Below, piece after piece: positions 7,876 to 15,362 of a DNA stretch of 46,959 nt. The notes beneath the pieces are model-generated. The model was not told the origin of the DNA. It was given only the letters and a program-made list of their open reading frames with translations, and did not search any database. The stretch covers positions 1 to 46,959 of the forward strand of contig JALTBO010000001.1 in the NCBI GenBank assembly GCA_027075275.1. The letters run 5' to 3'. Position 1 is the stretch's first letter. The number at the start of each line of letters is the position of its first letter. The stretch comes from Desulfurobacteriaceae bacterium. Its GTDB lineage: Bacteria > Aquificota > Aquificia > Desulfurobacteriales > Desulfurobacteriaceae. The translations under genes were made by a program, and so were the position numbers.

Positions 7876-8805
7876 ATGGCCAAAAGCCGTGGATTCTGGG
7901 CAGACTGGACTTTCGGTAAGGTTGCAGCCCTTTCGGCACTTCTGGTTGTTGTTATACTGATAGCTCTTGCAGTGGTTCTCTACGGTGAATCTGAGCTTGC
8001 CATTAAGACCTTTGGCGTCTGGAAGTTTATAACCTCAACGGTGTGGAACCCTCCAATGAATAAGTTTGGGGGAGCTCCCGCCATCTTCGGAAGCGTCGTC
8101 AGCACCATCATATCCATTCTGATAGCCGTTCCCGTTGCCATCGGCGTTGCCATCTTCCTCACAGAAATTGCTCCCCACTACTTAAGAGCACCTGTTGGTG
8201 TAGCAATAGAGCTCCTTGCGGCCATTCCCAGCATCATCTACGGAATGTGGGGGCTCTTCTTCTTTGCACCCTTTATGAGAGATAAGCTCCAGCCGGTAAT
8301 CCACGCCACTTTAGGAAAACTTCCCTTAATCGGCCAGTGGTTTGAGGGATACACCCCAGGTATCGGCCTTCTAACGGCTTCAATTGTCCTTTCAATAATG
8401 ATACTTCCCTACACAGCGGCCATATCCCGGGATTCTTTTAAGATGGTTCCAGATATCCTGAAAGAGTCTGCCTACGCCCTGGGAGCTACAAAGTGGGACG
8501 TTATGAAAGACGTTGTTATCCCTTACGCAAAGTTAGGCGTTGTAGGTGGAGTGATCCTCTCTTTAGGAAGAGCTTTAGGCGAAACGATGGCGGTAACCTT
8601 TGTTATGGGTAACCAGCCGGTAATTCCCCACTCCCTTTTAGAACCGGCAACCTCTATTACTGTTACTCTGGCAAACGAGTTTACAGAGGCAGATTCCGAT
8701 ATCTACCTGTCAAGCCTGTTCTACCTGGCTTTTATTCTCTTCGTTATGAGCTTCTTTGTGATAGTTATTGGGAAGTTCCTTTTCCTTAAAAAAGTGGAGA
8801 GGTAA
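7876..8805 (+). CDS. pstC: Phosphate ABC transporter permease PstC
   Basis: 309 residues from the ATG at 7876, which has GGAG 7 nt upstream; an upstream in-frame TTG at 7846 has no ribosome site and is less likely. The protein has six hydrophobic segments (first at about 15-40) and the binding-protein-dependent permease domain with the EAA loop: [21 protein letters not shown]. The G(R)ALGETMAV sequence after it is characteristic of PstC/PstA. With PstA it forms the inner-membrane channel for inorganic phosphate, powered by PstB. The stop is followed after 3 nt by pstA. A Pho-box-like repeat lies upstream. No pstS gene for the periplasmic binding protein is present in the window. Confidence 0.92.
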   Translation: MAKSRGFWADWTFGKVAALSALLVVVILIALAVVLYGESELAIKTFGVWKFITSTVWNPPMNKFGGAPAIFGSVVSTIISILIAVPVAIGVAIFLTEIAPHYLRAPVGVAIELLAAIPSIIYGMWGLFFFAPFMRDKLQPVIHATLGKLPLIGQWFEGYTPGIGLLTASIVLSIMILPYTAAISRDSFKMVPDILKESAYALGATKWDVMKDVVIPYAKLGVVGGVILSLGRALGETMAVTFVMGNQPVIPHSLLEPATSITVTLANEFTEADSDIYLSSLFYLAFILFVMSFFVIVIGKFLFLKKVER

Positions 8806-8808
8806 GAC

Positions 8809-9651
8809 TTGGACGCAGTAAAAAGGAGAAAGCTTGTTAACGGCATAGTTCTTATCCTCTCAACCCTTGCTGCCTTTTTTGGCCTTCTGTGGCTTTTCTG
8901 GATTTTGGGAACCTTGCTCTACAAAGGTTTAGGCTCTCTTTCCTGGGAAGTATTCGTTGGAGATCCTCCTGCTCCCGGAGACAACACAGGAGGGCTGAAA
9001 CACGCAATAGTCGGCCAGACGATAATCGTTTTTCTTGCAACAGTTATAGGAATTCCAATAGGAATCCTTGCAGGAACGTACCTTTCGGAATACGGAAAGG
9101 GAAGCAGATGGGCAAACTTTATAAGAGATCTGTCTGACGTTATGATGAGTATTCCCTCAATAGTTGTGGGCACCTTTATCTACGCAATTATGGTTAAGCC
9201 CTTCGGACACTTTATGGGATTAGCCGGTTCAGTCTCTCTGGCGATAATGATGATTCCCATAATTCTCAGAACGACAGACGATATGCTGAGAATGGTTCCG
9301 CCGGAGCTCCGTGAGGCCGCCTATGCCCTCGGAGCAACAAAGTTCAAGGTTATAAAAGACGTTGTCTACAGGGCAGCAATAACGGGAATAGTAACTGGCG
9401 TAATTCTTTCCGTTGCGAGAATTGGTGGAGAGACAGCACCCCTCCTCTTTACATCTTTCAACAACAACTTCTTCACACTAAACATCTTCCAACCGATGGC
9501 CTCTTTAACCGTTACCATGTACGACTACGCAATGAGTCCCTACAAATACTGGCAGGACCTTGCCTGGGCGGCGGCTATAATCCTTACGTTCGGCGTTTTA
9601 GGAGCCAACATTTTAGGCAGAGTTATTGCCCACTACAAGTTTAAGAAGTAG
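8809..9651 (+). CDS. pstA: Phosphate ABC transporter permease PstA
   Basis: 280 residues from a TTG start. The start is chosen because GGAGAGG lies 6 nt upstream, overlapping the pstC stop, and no better ATG is near. It has six predicted membrane helices, the SLSWEVF and D(N)[11 protein letters not shown] segments usual for PstA, and the EAA loop [22 protein letters not shown]. The [13 protein letters not shown] motif is diagnostic of PstA. It pairs with PstC to form the transmembrane pore for phosphate import. Translation is probably coupled to pstC (3-nt gap) and pstB follows after 8 nt. Confidence 0.92.
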   Translation: MDAVKRRKLVNGIVLILSTLAAFFGLLWLFWILGTLLYKGLGSLSWEVFVGDPPAPGDNTGGLKHAIVGQTIIVFLATVIGIPIGILAGTYLSEYGKGSRWANFIRDLSDVMMSIPSIVVGTFIYAIMVKPFGHFMGLAGSVSLAIMMIPIILRTTDDMLRMVPPELREAAYALGATKFKVIKDVVYRAAITGIVTGVILSVARIGGETAPLLFTSFNNNFFTLNIFQPMASLTVTMYDYAMSPYKYWQDLAWAAAIILTFGVLGANILGRVIAHYKFKK

Positions 9652-9659
9652 GAGGAGTT

Positions 9660-10439
9660 ATGGCCTTTATCATAGAGCCTGTTGAACCTGTAAAAATCGT
9701 AGTTGACAACTTAAAGTTCTACTACGGGAAGAATCTCGTTCTTAAGGGTATTTCATTCAAAGTACCTGAAAAGAGGATAACCGCTCTAATAGGTCCTTCT
9801 GGTTGTGGAAAAACTACTCTTTTAAGGTGTTTTAACAGGATACACGACCTTTACCCCGGTAACCGTTACGAGGGAAAAATACTCCTTGACGGAGAGAACA
9901 TACTTGACCCCAACTACGACGTTATAAAACTGAGAATAAGGGTTGGAATGGTTTTCCAGAAGCCTACAGCTTTTCCTATGTCCATTTTTGACAACGTTGC
10001 TTACGGTTTAAGACTTCAGGGAATAAAGAATAAGACTGAGCTTGCAGACAGAGTTGAAAAAGCCTTAAAAGATGCAGCTTTGTGGGACGAAGTAAAGGAT
10101 AAGCTTAATAAACCGGCTACGGCTCTTTCCGGTGGTCAGCAGCAGAGGCTCTGTATAGCAAGGGCGATAGCTGTTGAACCTGAAGTTCTCCTCTTTGACG
10201 AACCTACTTCAGCTTTAGATCCCATTTCAACTGCAAAGATAGAGGAGCTTGTTGTCAGCTTCAGAGACAGGTTAACGGTAATAATTGTGACCCACAATAT
10301 GCAGCAGGCTGCAAGGGTTTCAGACTACACCGCTTTTATGTACCTGGGAGAACTGATAGAGTTCAACAAAACAGAGGAGCTGTTCGTTAAGCCAAAAGAG
10401 AAGCTAACAGAGGACTACATAACTGGAAGGTTCGGCTAA
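9660..10439 (+). CDS. pstB: Phosphate ABC transporter ATP-binding protein PstB
   Basis: 259 residues, the usual length. Walker [10 protein letters not shown] starts near residue 45, the PstB-type [12 protein letters not shown] segment follows, then a Q-loop in [15 protein letters not shown] (diagnostic of PstB), signature [15 protein letters not shown], Walker [14 protein letters not shown] and switch histidine in [10 protein letters not shown]. It hydrolyses ATP on the cytoplasmic face to power phosphate import through PstC-PstA. It ends the pst unit; phoU, which often follows pstB, is absent, and the nuo promoter region comes next. Ribosome site GGAGGAG precedes the ATG. Confidence 0.96.
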   Translation: MAFIIEPVEPVKIVVDNLKFYYGKNLVLKGISFKVPEKRITALIGPSGCGKTTLLRCFNRIHDLYPGNRYEGKILLDGENILDPNYDVIKLRIRVGMVFQKPTAFPMSIFDNVAYGLRLQGIKNKTELADRVEKALKDAALWDEVKDKLNKPATALSGGQQQRLCIARAIAVEPEVLLFDEPTSALDPISTAKIEELVVSFRDRLTVIIVTHNMQQAARVSDYTAFMYLGELIEFNKTEELFVKPKEKLTEDYITGRFG

Positions 10440-10464
10440 AGAAAAGATAAGAATTTCATAATTC

Positions 10465-10551
10465 TTGACCTTTCGCCCTTCTCTATCTTAAAATAGTTTT
10501 AAATCCTGCCTTTTACAGATTGTTTACAAAATTTTTACAGTTTGGTAATAT
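10465..10551 (+). promoter_or_regulatory. nuo operon promoter region with three TTTACA boxes at 11-bp period
   Basis: TTTACA occurs at 10512-10517, 10523-10528 and 10534-10539, exactly 11 bp apart. The middle copy is also a good -35, 17 bp from TAATAT (10546-10551), giving a start near 10558. An additional upstream candidate is TTGACC (10465-10470) with TAAAAT (10489-10494), spacer 18. The repeat array resembles OmpR/PhoB-family operators and is related to the TTAACA pair before pstC. An AT-rich 7-bp inverted repeat (10449-10455 and 10460-10466) lies just after pstB but has no T-run. Confidence 0.6.
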
Positions 10552-10579
10552 TAACCAAAAGACGAGCAGGAGAGGAGAA

Positions 10580-10915
10580 ATGCTATACAGTTTTATAGTC
10601 TTTATAGTCGTTATGGCCCTTGCCGGAATTCTCCTGTGGGTAATGTCAGTTGCCGTTGCTCCCAGGGATCCCCACCCCGTAAAAGAAGACACCTACGAGT
10701 GTGGTCTTCCAGCTCCTGAACCTATTATCTCAAGTGTTAACTTTCAGTATTACTTCTACGCAATTATCTTTATCGCAATGGATATAGCCGGCGTATTCTT
10801 CGTTCTCTACTCCATTGGAAAGGGTGACCCAAAATTCGGCTGGATATTCATCCTCTTCTCACTCCTCTTAATGATTCCACTTACCTACGTAATGGTTGGA
10901 GGAAACAGGCGATGA
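10580..10915 (+). CDS. nuoA: NADH-quinone oxidoreductase (complex I) subunit A
   Basis: 111 residues from the ATG at 10580, which has GGAGAGGAG just upstream; an in-frame TTG at 10520 would lie inside the promoter array and is rejected. Three membrane helices are visible (about residues 4-26, 53-77 and 83-105). The loop between helices 1 and 2 has the conserved KEDTYECGLP motif whose cysteine lies next to the quinone-binding site. The protein anchors the peripheral arm to the membrane arm of complex I. It is the first of eleven nuo genes; its stop overlaps the nuoB start (ATGA). Confidence 0.95.
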   Translation: MLYSFIVFIVVMALAGILLWVMSVAVAPRDPHPVKEDTYECGLPAPEPIISSVNFQYYFYAIIFIAMDIAGVFFVLYSIGKGDPKFGWIFILFSLLLMIPLTYVMVGGNRR

Positions 10916-11382
10916 TACTTAAGTTCTTTGACTGGTCAAGGTCAAACTCCCCCTGGGGAGTTCATTTCTGTAGCGGTTGCTGCTCCTTGGAAGTTCTGGC
11001 CCTTATGGGACCCCGTTTTGATTGGGAAAGGTACGGTTTTATGATGGTTCCAAGTCCCCGTCAGGCAGATTTCATAATTGTTACAGGGCTTGTTTCAAGG
11101 AAAGTTCTTCCAGTTCTCTTAAGGGTTTACCAGCAGATGCCTGAACCGAGGTACGTTTTCGGTATGGGGGCCTGTGCCGGTGGTGGAGGTCCTTACTGGG
11201 ATTCAGACTTCGTTGCAGTTGACGTTTCCCAGTACATTCCGTTTGACGTTTTCGTTGCTGGATGTCCTCCAAACCCTGAGGCAACTCTTGAAGGTTTCTT
11301 AAGGCTTAAGGAGATAATTCTAAGAGACAGGGAAAACGCTGCTAAGAAACACCCAAACCGTATGGAAGAAATAGAGTATTAA
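10912..11382 (+). CDS. nuoB: Complex I subunit B (binds Fe-S cluster N2)
   Basis: 156 residues. The four ligands of the terminal [4Fe-4S] cluster N2 are visible: adjacent Cys23-Cys24 (in SGCCSLE), Cys88 (GMGACAGGGG) and Cys118 (VAGCPPNPEA). SPRQADFIIVTG and QMPEPRYV are also standard family motifs. The subunit passes electrons to quinone at the membrane interface together with NuoD. An extra cysteine, Cys20, precedes the tandem pair. Start overlaps the nuoA stop by ATGA. The length is typical of a short NuoB without the C-terminal extension. Confidence 0.96.
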   Translation: MILKFFDWSRSNSPWGVHFCSGCCSLEVLALMGPRFDWERYGFMMVPSPRQADFIIVTGLVSRKVLPVLLRVYQQMPEPRYVFGMGACAGGGGPYWDSDFVAVDVSQYIPFDVFVAGCPPNPEATLEGFLRLKEIILRDRENAAKKHPNRMEEIEY

Positions 11383-11391
11383 GGGGTAGTT

Positions 11392-11859
11392 ATGCTTGAG
11401 GAGATAAAGGAAAAAGTGAAGGCTGAGTTTGGCCTGGAATCAAAGGGATACGATACAAACATTCTTCTTATTGAGTGTGAAAGGGAACGGTTAAGGGATT
11501 TGGTAAAGTTTTTGAAAAATAACGGTTTCAGCTACCCCCATACTGTTTCGGTTGTTGACTATACCCCTAAAGGTGGGGGGTTTCAGGTTAACTACATTCT
11601 GGAAAACCTTAACGAAAAAAAGTTTGTTATGGTAAGGGTTAACCTCTCTTCTGAGGATTTAACAGTTCCTACTGTTTCGGACATATTTCCTCCTCTCCAG
11701 CCCCATGAAAGAGAGGCGTGGGAGATGTTCGGCGTTGAGTTTATAGGGAATCCGCGCCTTGAGGTTATGCTCCTTCCAGATTGGGCAGAGGGACTGTTCC
11801 CTCTTAGAAAGTCTTACGATTTTGAAAAACACAGGAAGCCCTCTAAGGAGAAGAAGTAA
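11392..11859 (+). CDS. nuoC: Complex I subunit C (30-kDa-type)
   Basis: 155 residues, a separate NuoC (not fused with NuoD as in enteric bacteria). The conserved 30-kDa motif is present near the C-terminus: PPLQPHEREAWEMFGVEFIGNPRLEVMLLPDW, broken here into its parts HEREAWEMFG and LLPDW. It is a peripheral-arm subunit without cofactors that helps dock NuoB and NuoD. The divergent N-terminal half is normal for this subunit. GGGG lies a few bases before the ATG, and the stop overlaps the nuoD start (TAATG). Confidence 0.9.
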   Translation: MLEEIKEKVKAEFGLESKGYDTNILLIECERERLRDLVKFLKNNGFSYPHTVSVVDYTPKGGGFQVNYILENLNEKKFVMVRVNLSSEDLTVPTVSDIFPPLQPHEREAWEMFGVEFIGNPRLEVMLLPDWAEGLFPLRKSYDFEKHRKPSKEKK

Positions 11860-13028
11860 TGGGAAACAGCATCTCTTTAGCAGGATACACGTTTGTTGTT
11901 GAAGAATCAAAGGAGATTTCCGGAGAGGATTTAGGGCTCTTACAGGAGAAGCTCCTTCAGCTTAACTGGGGTGTTCAGCACCCTGCTTCTGGTCCTATGA
12001 GGCTGAAGCTCTGGGTTGATGGAGATGAAGTCGTAAAAGTTGATCCGGACATCGGTTACGTTCTGAGGCTTCTTGAGAAGTTGGTTGAGTATAGAACCTG
12101 GATAAACGCCGTTGTTAACGTTGAAAGAGCCTGTTTCATGGATGACTTTGGAACTATGGCCGGCTACTCAATAGCTGCAGAGAAGATTGCAGGGGTTGAG
12201 GTTCCTAAAAAGGCTGACTATGTAAGGACTATTCTCTGTGAAGGCGGAAGAATTGTCAGCCATCTTATAGGTCTGGGTAGTTTTGTAGGGGTTATGGGTG
12301 TCCATACTCCTATGCAGTGGGCCCTCATAGCCCGTGAGAAGTTCCTTGATGCCTTTGAGGTTTACTCCGGTCAGAGGATTGCAACTGCTTCTATTATCCC
12401 TGGCGGTGTCAGGTATGAACCGACAGGAAAGTTTATAGAGAAGATGATTTCAGCTGTTGATTTCCTTGAAAAAGAGTTTATTCCAAGGTATGCGGAAGTT
12501 TTTATTGATAACCCAACATTAAAACTCCGTTCTCAGGGGATTGGTGTTGTTCCAAAGGAGAAAGCTGTAGAACTCGGTCTTGCGGGTCCTGCTCTCAGGG
12601 CTTCTGGCGTTGCTTCAGATGTTAGGAAAGACTACCCGTATGCTGCTTACGGTGAGCTTGACTTTAAGGTTGTAACAAAAGAGGAAGGTGATGCCTACGC
12701 AAGGTATCTCGTTCTGTGGGAGGAGCTTATAGAGTCTGCAAAGATTATCAGACAGGCAATTGAGGGATTACCTGAAGGAGAGTGGAGAACCAAGTTCCCG
12801 ATAAAAGTTCCTCCTGGAGAGGCTTACGTTAACGTTGAGTGGGCCCGTGGTTGTTTCGGTTTTCACCTTATCAGTGATGGAGGGACAGGGCCTTACAGGT
12901 TGAAAATGAGAGCTCCCTCCTTTGCCAATGTCTGGGCACTTCCAGAGATTATGAAGAACGTTAAGCTTGCAGATGTTCCAGTTATCTTTGCATCACTTTA
13001 CATGTGTCACGGCGATATAGATAGGTAG
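11859..13028 (+). CDS. nuoD: Complex I subunit D (49-kDa-type, quinone site)
   Basis: 389 residues. This is the hydrogenase-large-subunit-like protein that forms the quinone cavity with NuoB. Family motifs: LNWGVQHPASGPMRLKLWVDG region (HPASGPM about 42-48), DIGYVLRLLEKLVEYRTW, VERACFMDDFG and the C-terminal MKNVKLADVPVIFASL...GDIDR end. In the usual HP(A/S)xG(V/A)LR motif the Arg/Leu portion reads GPMRL here. The canonical HRG near residue 60 reads HRx in many homologs; here the region reads LEKLVEYRTW, a modest departure. Coupled to nuoC by TAATG and followed after 10 nt by nuoH. Confidence 0.93.
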   Translation: MGNSISLAGYTFVVEESKEISGEDLGLLQEKLLQLNWGVQHPASGPMRLKLWVDGDEVVKVDPDIGYVLRLLEKLVEYRTWINAVVNVERACFMDDFGTMAGYSIAAEKIAGVEVPKKADYVRTILCEGGRIVSHLIGLGSFVGVMGVHTPMQWALIAREKFLDAFEVYSGQRIATASIIPGGVRYEPTGKFIEKMISAVDFLEKEFIPRYAEVFIDNPTLKLRSQGIGVVPKEKAVELGLAGPALRASGVASDVRKDYPYAAYGELDFKVVTKEEGDAYARYLVLWEELIESAKIIRQAIEGLPEGEWRTKFPIKVPPGEAYVNVEWARGCFGFHLISDGGTGPYRLKMRAPSFANVWALPEIMKNVKLADVPVIFASLYMCHGDIDR

Positions 13029-13038
13029 GAGGCCTGGA

Positions 13039-13983
13039 ATGGAAGCCTGGATTAAAGCAATATTTTTCCCCGGTTTTCTCTTTCTCCTGGTGGTTTTCCT
13101 TACGATTTTTTACCTTGAAAGGAAAGTTCTTGCCGATGTTCACCTGAGAACAGGTCCTTACTACGTTGGTAAGTGGGGAATCCTTCAGACAACTGCCGAT
13201 GTTTTTAAGCTTCTTCAGAAAGAGTTTGTTATTCAGAGGAGGGCCAACAAGCTCCTGTTTTCTCTGATTCCCTTTGTTGCCTTTTTAATGGTTGCAATTC
13301 TCATAGCCTTTATTCCTTTTTCTGAACATAGTTACATAGTGAGTACCAGCTTTGACCTTCTTGTAATACTTGCCCTTGTTACCGGTATGCCTCCGGTCTT
13401 CTTCTACGCAGGTTGGGCTTCAAAGAGTAAGTACTCCTTCATTGGTGGTTTAAGGGTTGTTAACCAGATGATTTCCGGTGAAATTCCTCTTTGGCTTTCA
13501 GCACTTGCTGCAGCAGTCTTTTACGGAACTCTTAACCACCTTCAGATAGTTCACGAGAGCTCCTGGCTTGGTTTCTTTATCCTTCTTCCCGCTTTCCTGA
13601 TATTCATTACAGCGACGTTAATAGTTACCGACAGGCCACCTTTTGACATACCTGAAGCGGAGCAGGAGGTTGTTTACGGTTTCCTTACAGAGTTTGGAGG
13701 ATTTAACTACGCGATTCTTGCCGTAGCAAAGCTTATTGAACTCTTTGCTCTTTTCTCTGTTGCCGTTATCCTTTTCCTTGGAGGCTTTAAAGGACCTATT
13801 TTACCGGGAATTGTCTGGTTCTTTGTGAAGGTAGCAGTTCTTTATCTGTTTACTTTCGTTGTTAGAGCTTCAACACCCCGTATCAGAATGGATCAGCTTT
13901 TAAGGTTCTGCTGGAAGGTTTTAACACCGGTGGCACTTCTGAACCTTGCTTTCATAATTCTCGTCAAAATGTTTATCTCTTAG
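13039..13983 (+). CDS. nuoH: Complex I subunit H
   Basis: 314 residues, about eight membrane helices. It contains the family motifs YLERKVLADVHLRTGP (about 26-41), DVFKLLQKE (54-62) and the acidic loop DRPPFDIPEAEQE(V)VYGFLTEFGG that lines the quinone entry path and the start of the proton channel. The subunit connects quinone reduction to proton pumping. It sits directly after nuoD, where E. coli would have nuoE, nuoF and nuoG between D and H; these three genes are absent. Ribosome site TAGGAGG before the ATG. Confidence 0.95.
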   Translation: MEAWIKAIFFPGFLFLLVVFLTIFYLERKVLADVHLRTGPYYVGKWGILQTTADVFKLLQKEFVIQRRANKLLFSLIPFVAFLMVAILIAFIPFSEHSYIVSTSFDLLVILALVTGMPPVFFYAGWASKSKYSFIGGLRVVNQMISGEIPLWLSALAAAVFYGTLNHLQIVHESSWLGFFILLPAFLIFITATLIVTDRPPFDIPEAEQEVVYGFLTEFGGFNYAILAVAKLIELFALFSVAVILFLGGFKGPILPGIVWFFVKVAVLYLFTFVVRASTPRIRMDQLLRFCWKVLTPVALLNLAFIILVKMFIS

Positions 13984-13991
13984 GAGGTTAG

Positions 13992-14573
13992 ATGGAGGCT
14001 AAAGAAGCTTTAAAGATACCTTTTGAAGCAACTAAGAAAGTTCTCAGGGTTACGAAGGCACTCTTTGCACCAAAGGCTACCGAGATCTGGTGGGATAAGG
14101 GGATAAAGAGGGAGCTCCACTACCGTGGCAAACACATCATCAATGCGGAGCTCTGTATCGGCTGTTCAATGTGTGCAAGGGCCTGCCCTGTTAACTGTAT
14201 AGACATGGTTCCCACTGGTGTTAAGAAGCCGAGGGCTGTTCCAAAAGTAAGGGCTAACGAGTGTATTTTCTGTGGCCTCTGCGAGGACGCCTGCCCTACG
14301 AAGCCTGAAAAGGCAATAAAGCTTACAGACCACTACTCAATGATCCTTGAAGATGTTACCTGGGACAGGTTGACAGAGTACGTTTTTGAGCCTGAGAACC
14401 TTGAGGAAGCCCTTGAGAAGGCGAAGAAGATGGAGGAGCTCCTTGAGAAGAAAAAGCAGGAAGCTCTGAAGAAGAAGCAACAGGCTCAGCAGGCAAAAGC
14501 TGAAGCCAAAAAGGAGCAGCCGTCTCCGGAAAAGGAATCCAACCCTCAGAAAGGCAGTAAAGGAGAGGAGTAA
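13992..14573 (+). CDS. nuoI: Complex I subunit I (two [4Fe-4S] clusters) with a charged C-terminal tail
   Basis: 193 residues. Two ferredoxin motifs are intact: Cys55, 58, 61, 65 (CIGCSMCARACP) and Cys91, 94, 97, 101 (CIFCGLCEDACP), which hold clusters N6a and N6b. These carry electrons toward NuoB. After about residue 140 the protein continues with a roughly 50-residue Lys/Glu/Gln/Ala-rich tail (EKKKQEALKKKQQAQQAKAE, ending PEKESNPQKGSKGEE). This is longer than the compact NuoI of model complexes and is probably helical or disordered. Because NuoE, F and G are missing, this tail or the exposed face of NuoI may be the docking site for an alternative electron donor (inference). TAATG overlap with nuoJ. 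Confidence 0.93.
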   Translation: MEAKEALKIPFEATKKVLRVTKALFAPKATEIWWDKGIKRELHYRGKHIINAELCIGCSMCARACPVNCIDMVPTGVKKPRAVPKVRANECIFCGLCEDACPTKPEKAIKLTDHYSMILEDVTWDRLTEYVFEPENLEEALEKAKKMEELLEKKKQEALKKKQQAQQAKAEAKKEQPSPEKESNPQKGSKGEE

Positions 14574-15052
14574 TGGGGAACGTCTACTTCTGGATTATCT
14601 ACGCCGTTGTTATAGGAAGTGCCATAATAGCCCTTGAGGCGACTTCACTTCTCTGGGCAGCCGTCTCGTTTGTTGTTCTCCTTTCAGAGATAGCCCTTGT
14701 CTACTTCGGTCTGAATATGCCCGTTTTGGGTGGTGTTCAGCTTGCCATCTACGCAGGTGGCGTAACAATTCTTGTCCTCTTTGCAATAATGATGATTGGT
14801 GAAAGCTACAAAAAGCCTGAAGGGAAAGCTGTTAAAGCTATAGTCTTGAGCTTGCTTCTCCTTATTCTGGGAACCTTTTTCTCCTTCCTGAGTGCTATAG
14901 ATACCTTGCCGTTTAAAACCTTTTCAACTGAAGTTCTTGGAACGGTTTTTGTTGAGAAATATTCATTCTTTACCATAGTTCTGGGCTTTATCGTTTCAGC
15001 CCTCCTTTACATGGCAAACGCCATCATTACGAAGAAAAAGGAGGCTAAGTAA
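14573..15052 (+). CDS. nuoJ: Complex I subunit J
   Basis: 159 residues with five hydrophobic segments. The conserved motif GGVQLAIYAGGVTILVLFAIMM (split: GGVQLAIYAG and VTILVLFAIMM) marks the third helix with its pi-bulge, which takes part in coupling quinone chemistry to proton pumping. Start overlaps the nuoI stop by TAATG; its own stop overlaps the nuoK start in the same way. Location between nuoI and nuoK is canonical. Confidence 0.92.
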   Translation: MGNVYFWIIYAVVIGSAIIALEATSLLWAAVSFVVLLSEIALVYFGLNMPVLGGVQLAIYAGGVTILVLFAIMMIGESYKKPEGKAVKAIVLSLLLLILGTFFSFLSAIDTLPFKTFSTEVLGTVFVEKYSFFTIVLGFIVSALLYMANAIITKKKEAK

Positions 15053-15360
15053 TGCTTCTTGAGGCAGATGTTCACGCTTACCTGTTTCTATCCTTTTCTC
15101 TCCTTGCAGTGGGGATTTACGGCCTTCTCTCAAGGAGGTCTGTTATTAGGATGCTCTTTGCCGTTGAGATGGTTATCAACGCTGCAAACCTGAACCTTGC
15201 CATCTTCTCGGCTCAGAGAAACGTTGACGGTGAGATATTTGCATTCTTCACCATAGGCCTTGCTGCCCTTGAGGCTGCCGTTGGTCTGGCCATAGTCATC
15301 GTCTTCTATAAACGGTTCGGTGAGGTTATTCCCTCAAAAATCAGGAACCTGAGGTGGTAG
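15052..15360 (+). CDS. nuoK: Complex I subunit K
   Basis: 102 residues, three membrane helices, the standard size. Family residues are visible: Glu in MLFAVEMVINAANLNL (about residues 35-50) and Glu in GLAALEAAVGLAIVIVFYK (about 72-90), both needed for proton transfer in the membrane arm. It overlaps nuoJ by TAATG and ends just before nuoL. Confidence 0.95.
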   Translation: MLLEADVHAYLFLSFSLLAVGIYGLLSRRSVIRMLFAVEMVINAANLNLAIFSAQRNVDGEIFAFFTIGLAALEAAVGLAIVIVFYKRFGEVIPSKIRNLRW

Positions 15361-15362
15361 GT

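Noticed and set aside
10449-10466. AAGAATT/AATTCTT inverted repeat after pstB as a terminator
   Set aside because: The 7-bp stem is AT-rich and has no following T-run; weak at best.
10520-10579. Extension of nuoA upstream to a TTG at 10520
   Set aside because: It would overlap the TTTACA array and -10 element; ATG 10580 has a strong ribosome site and the usual NuoA N-terminus.
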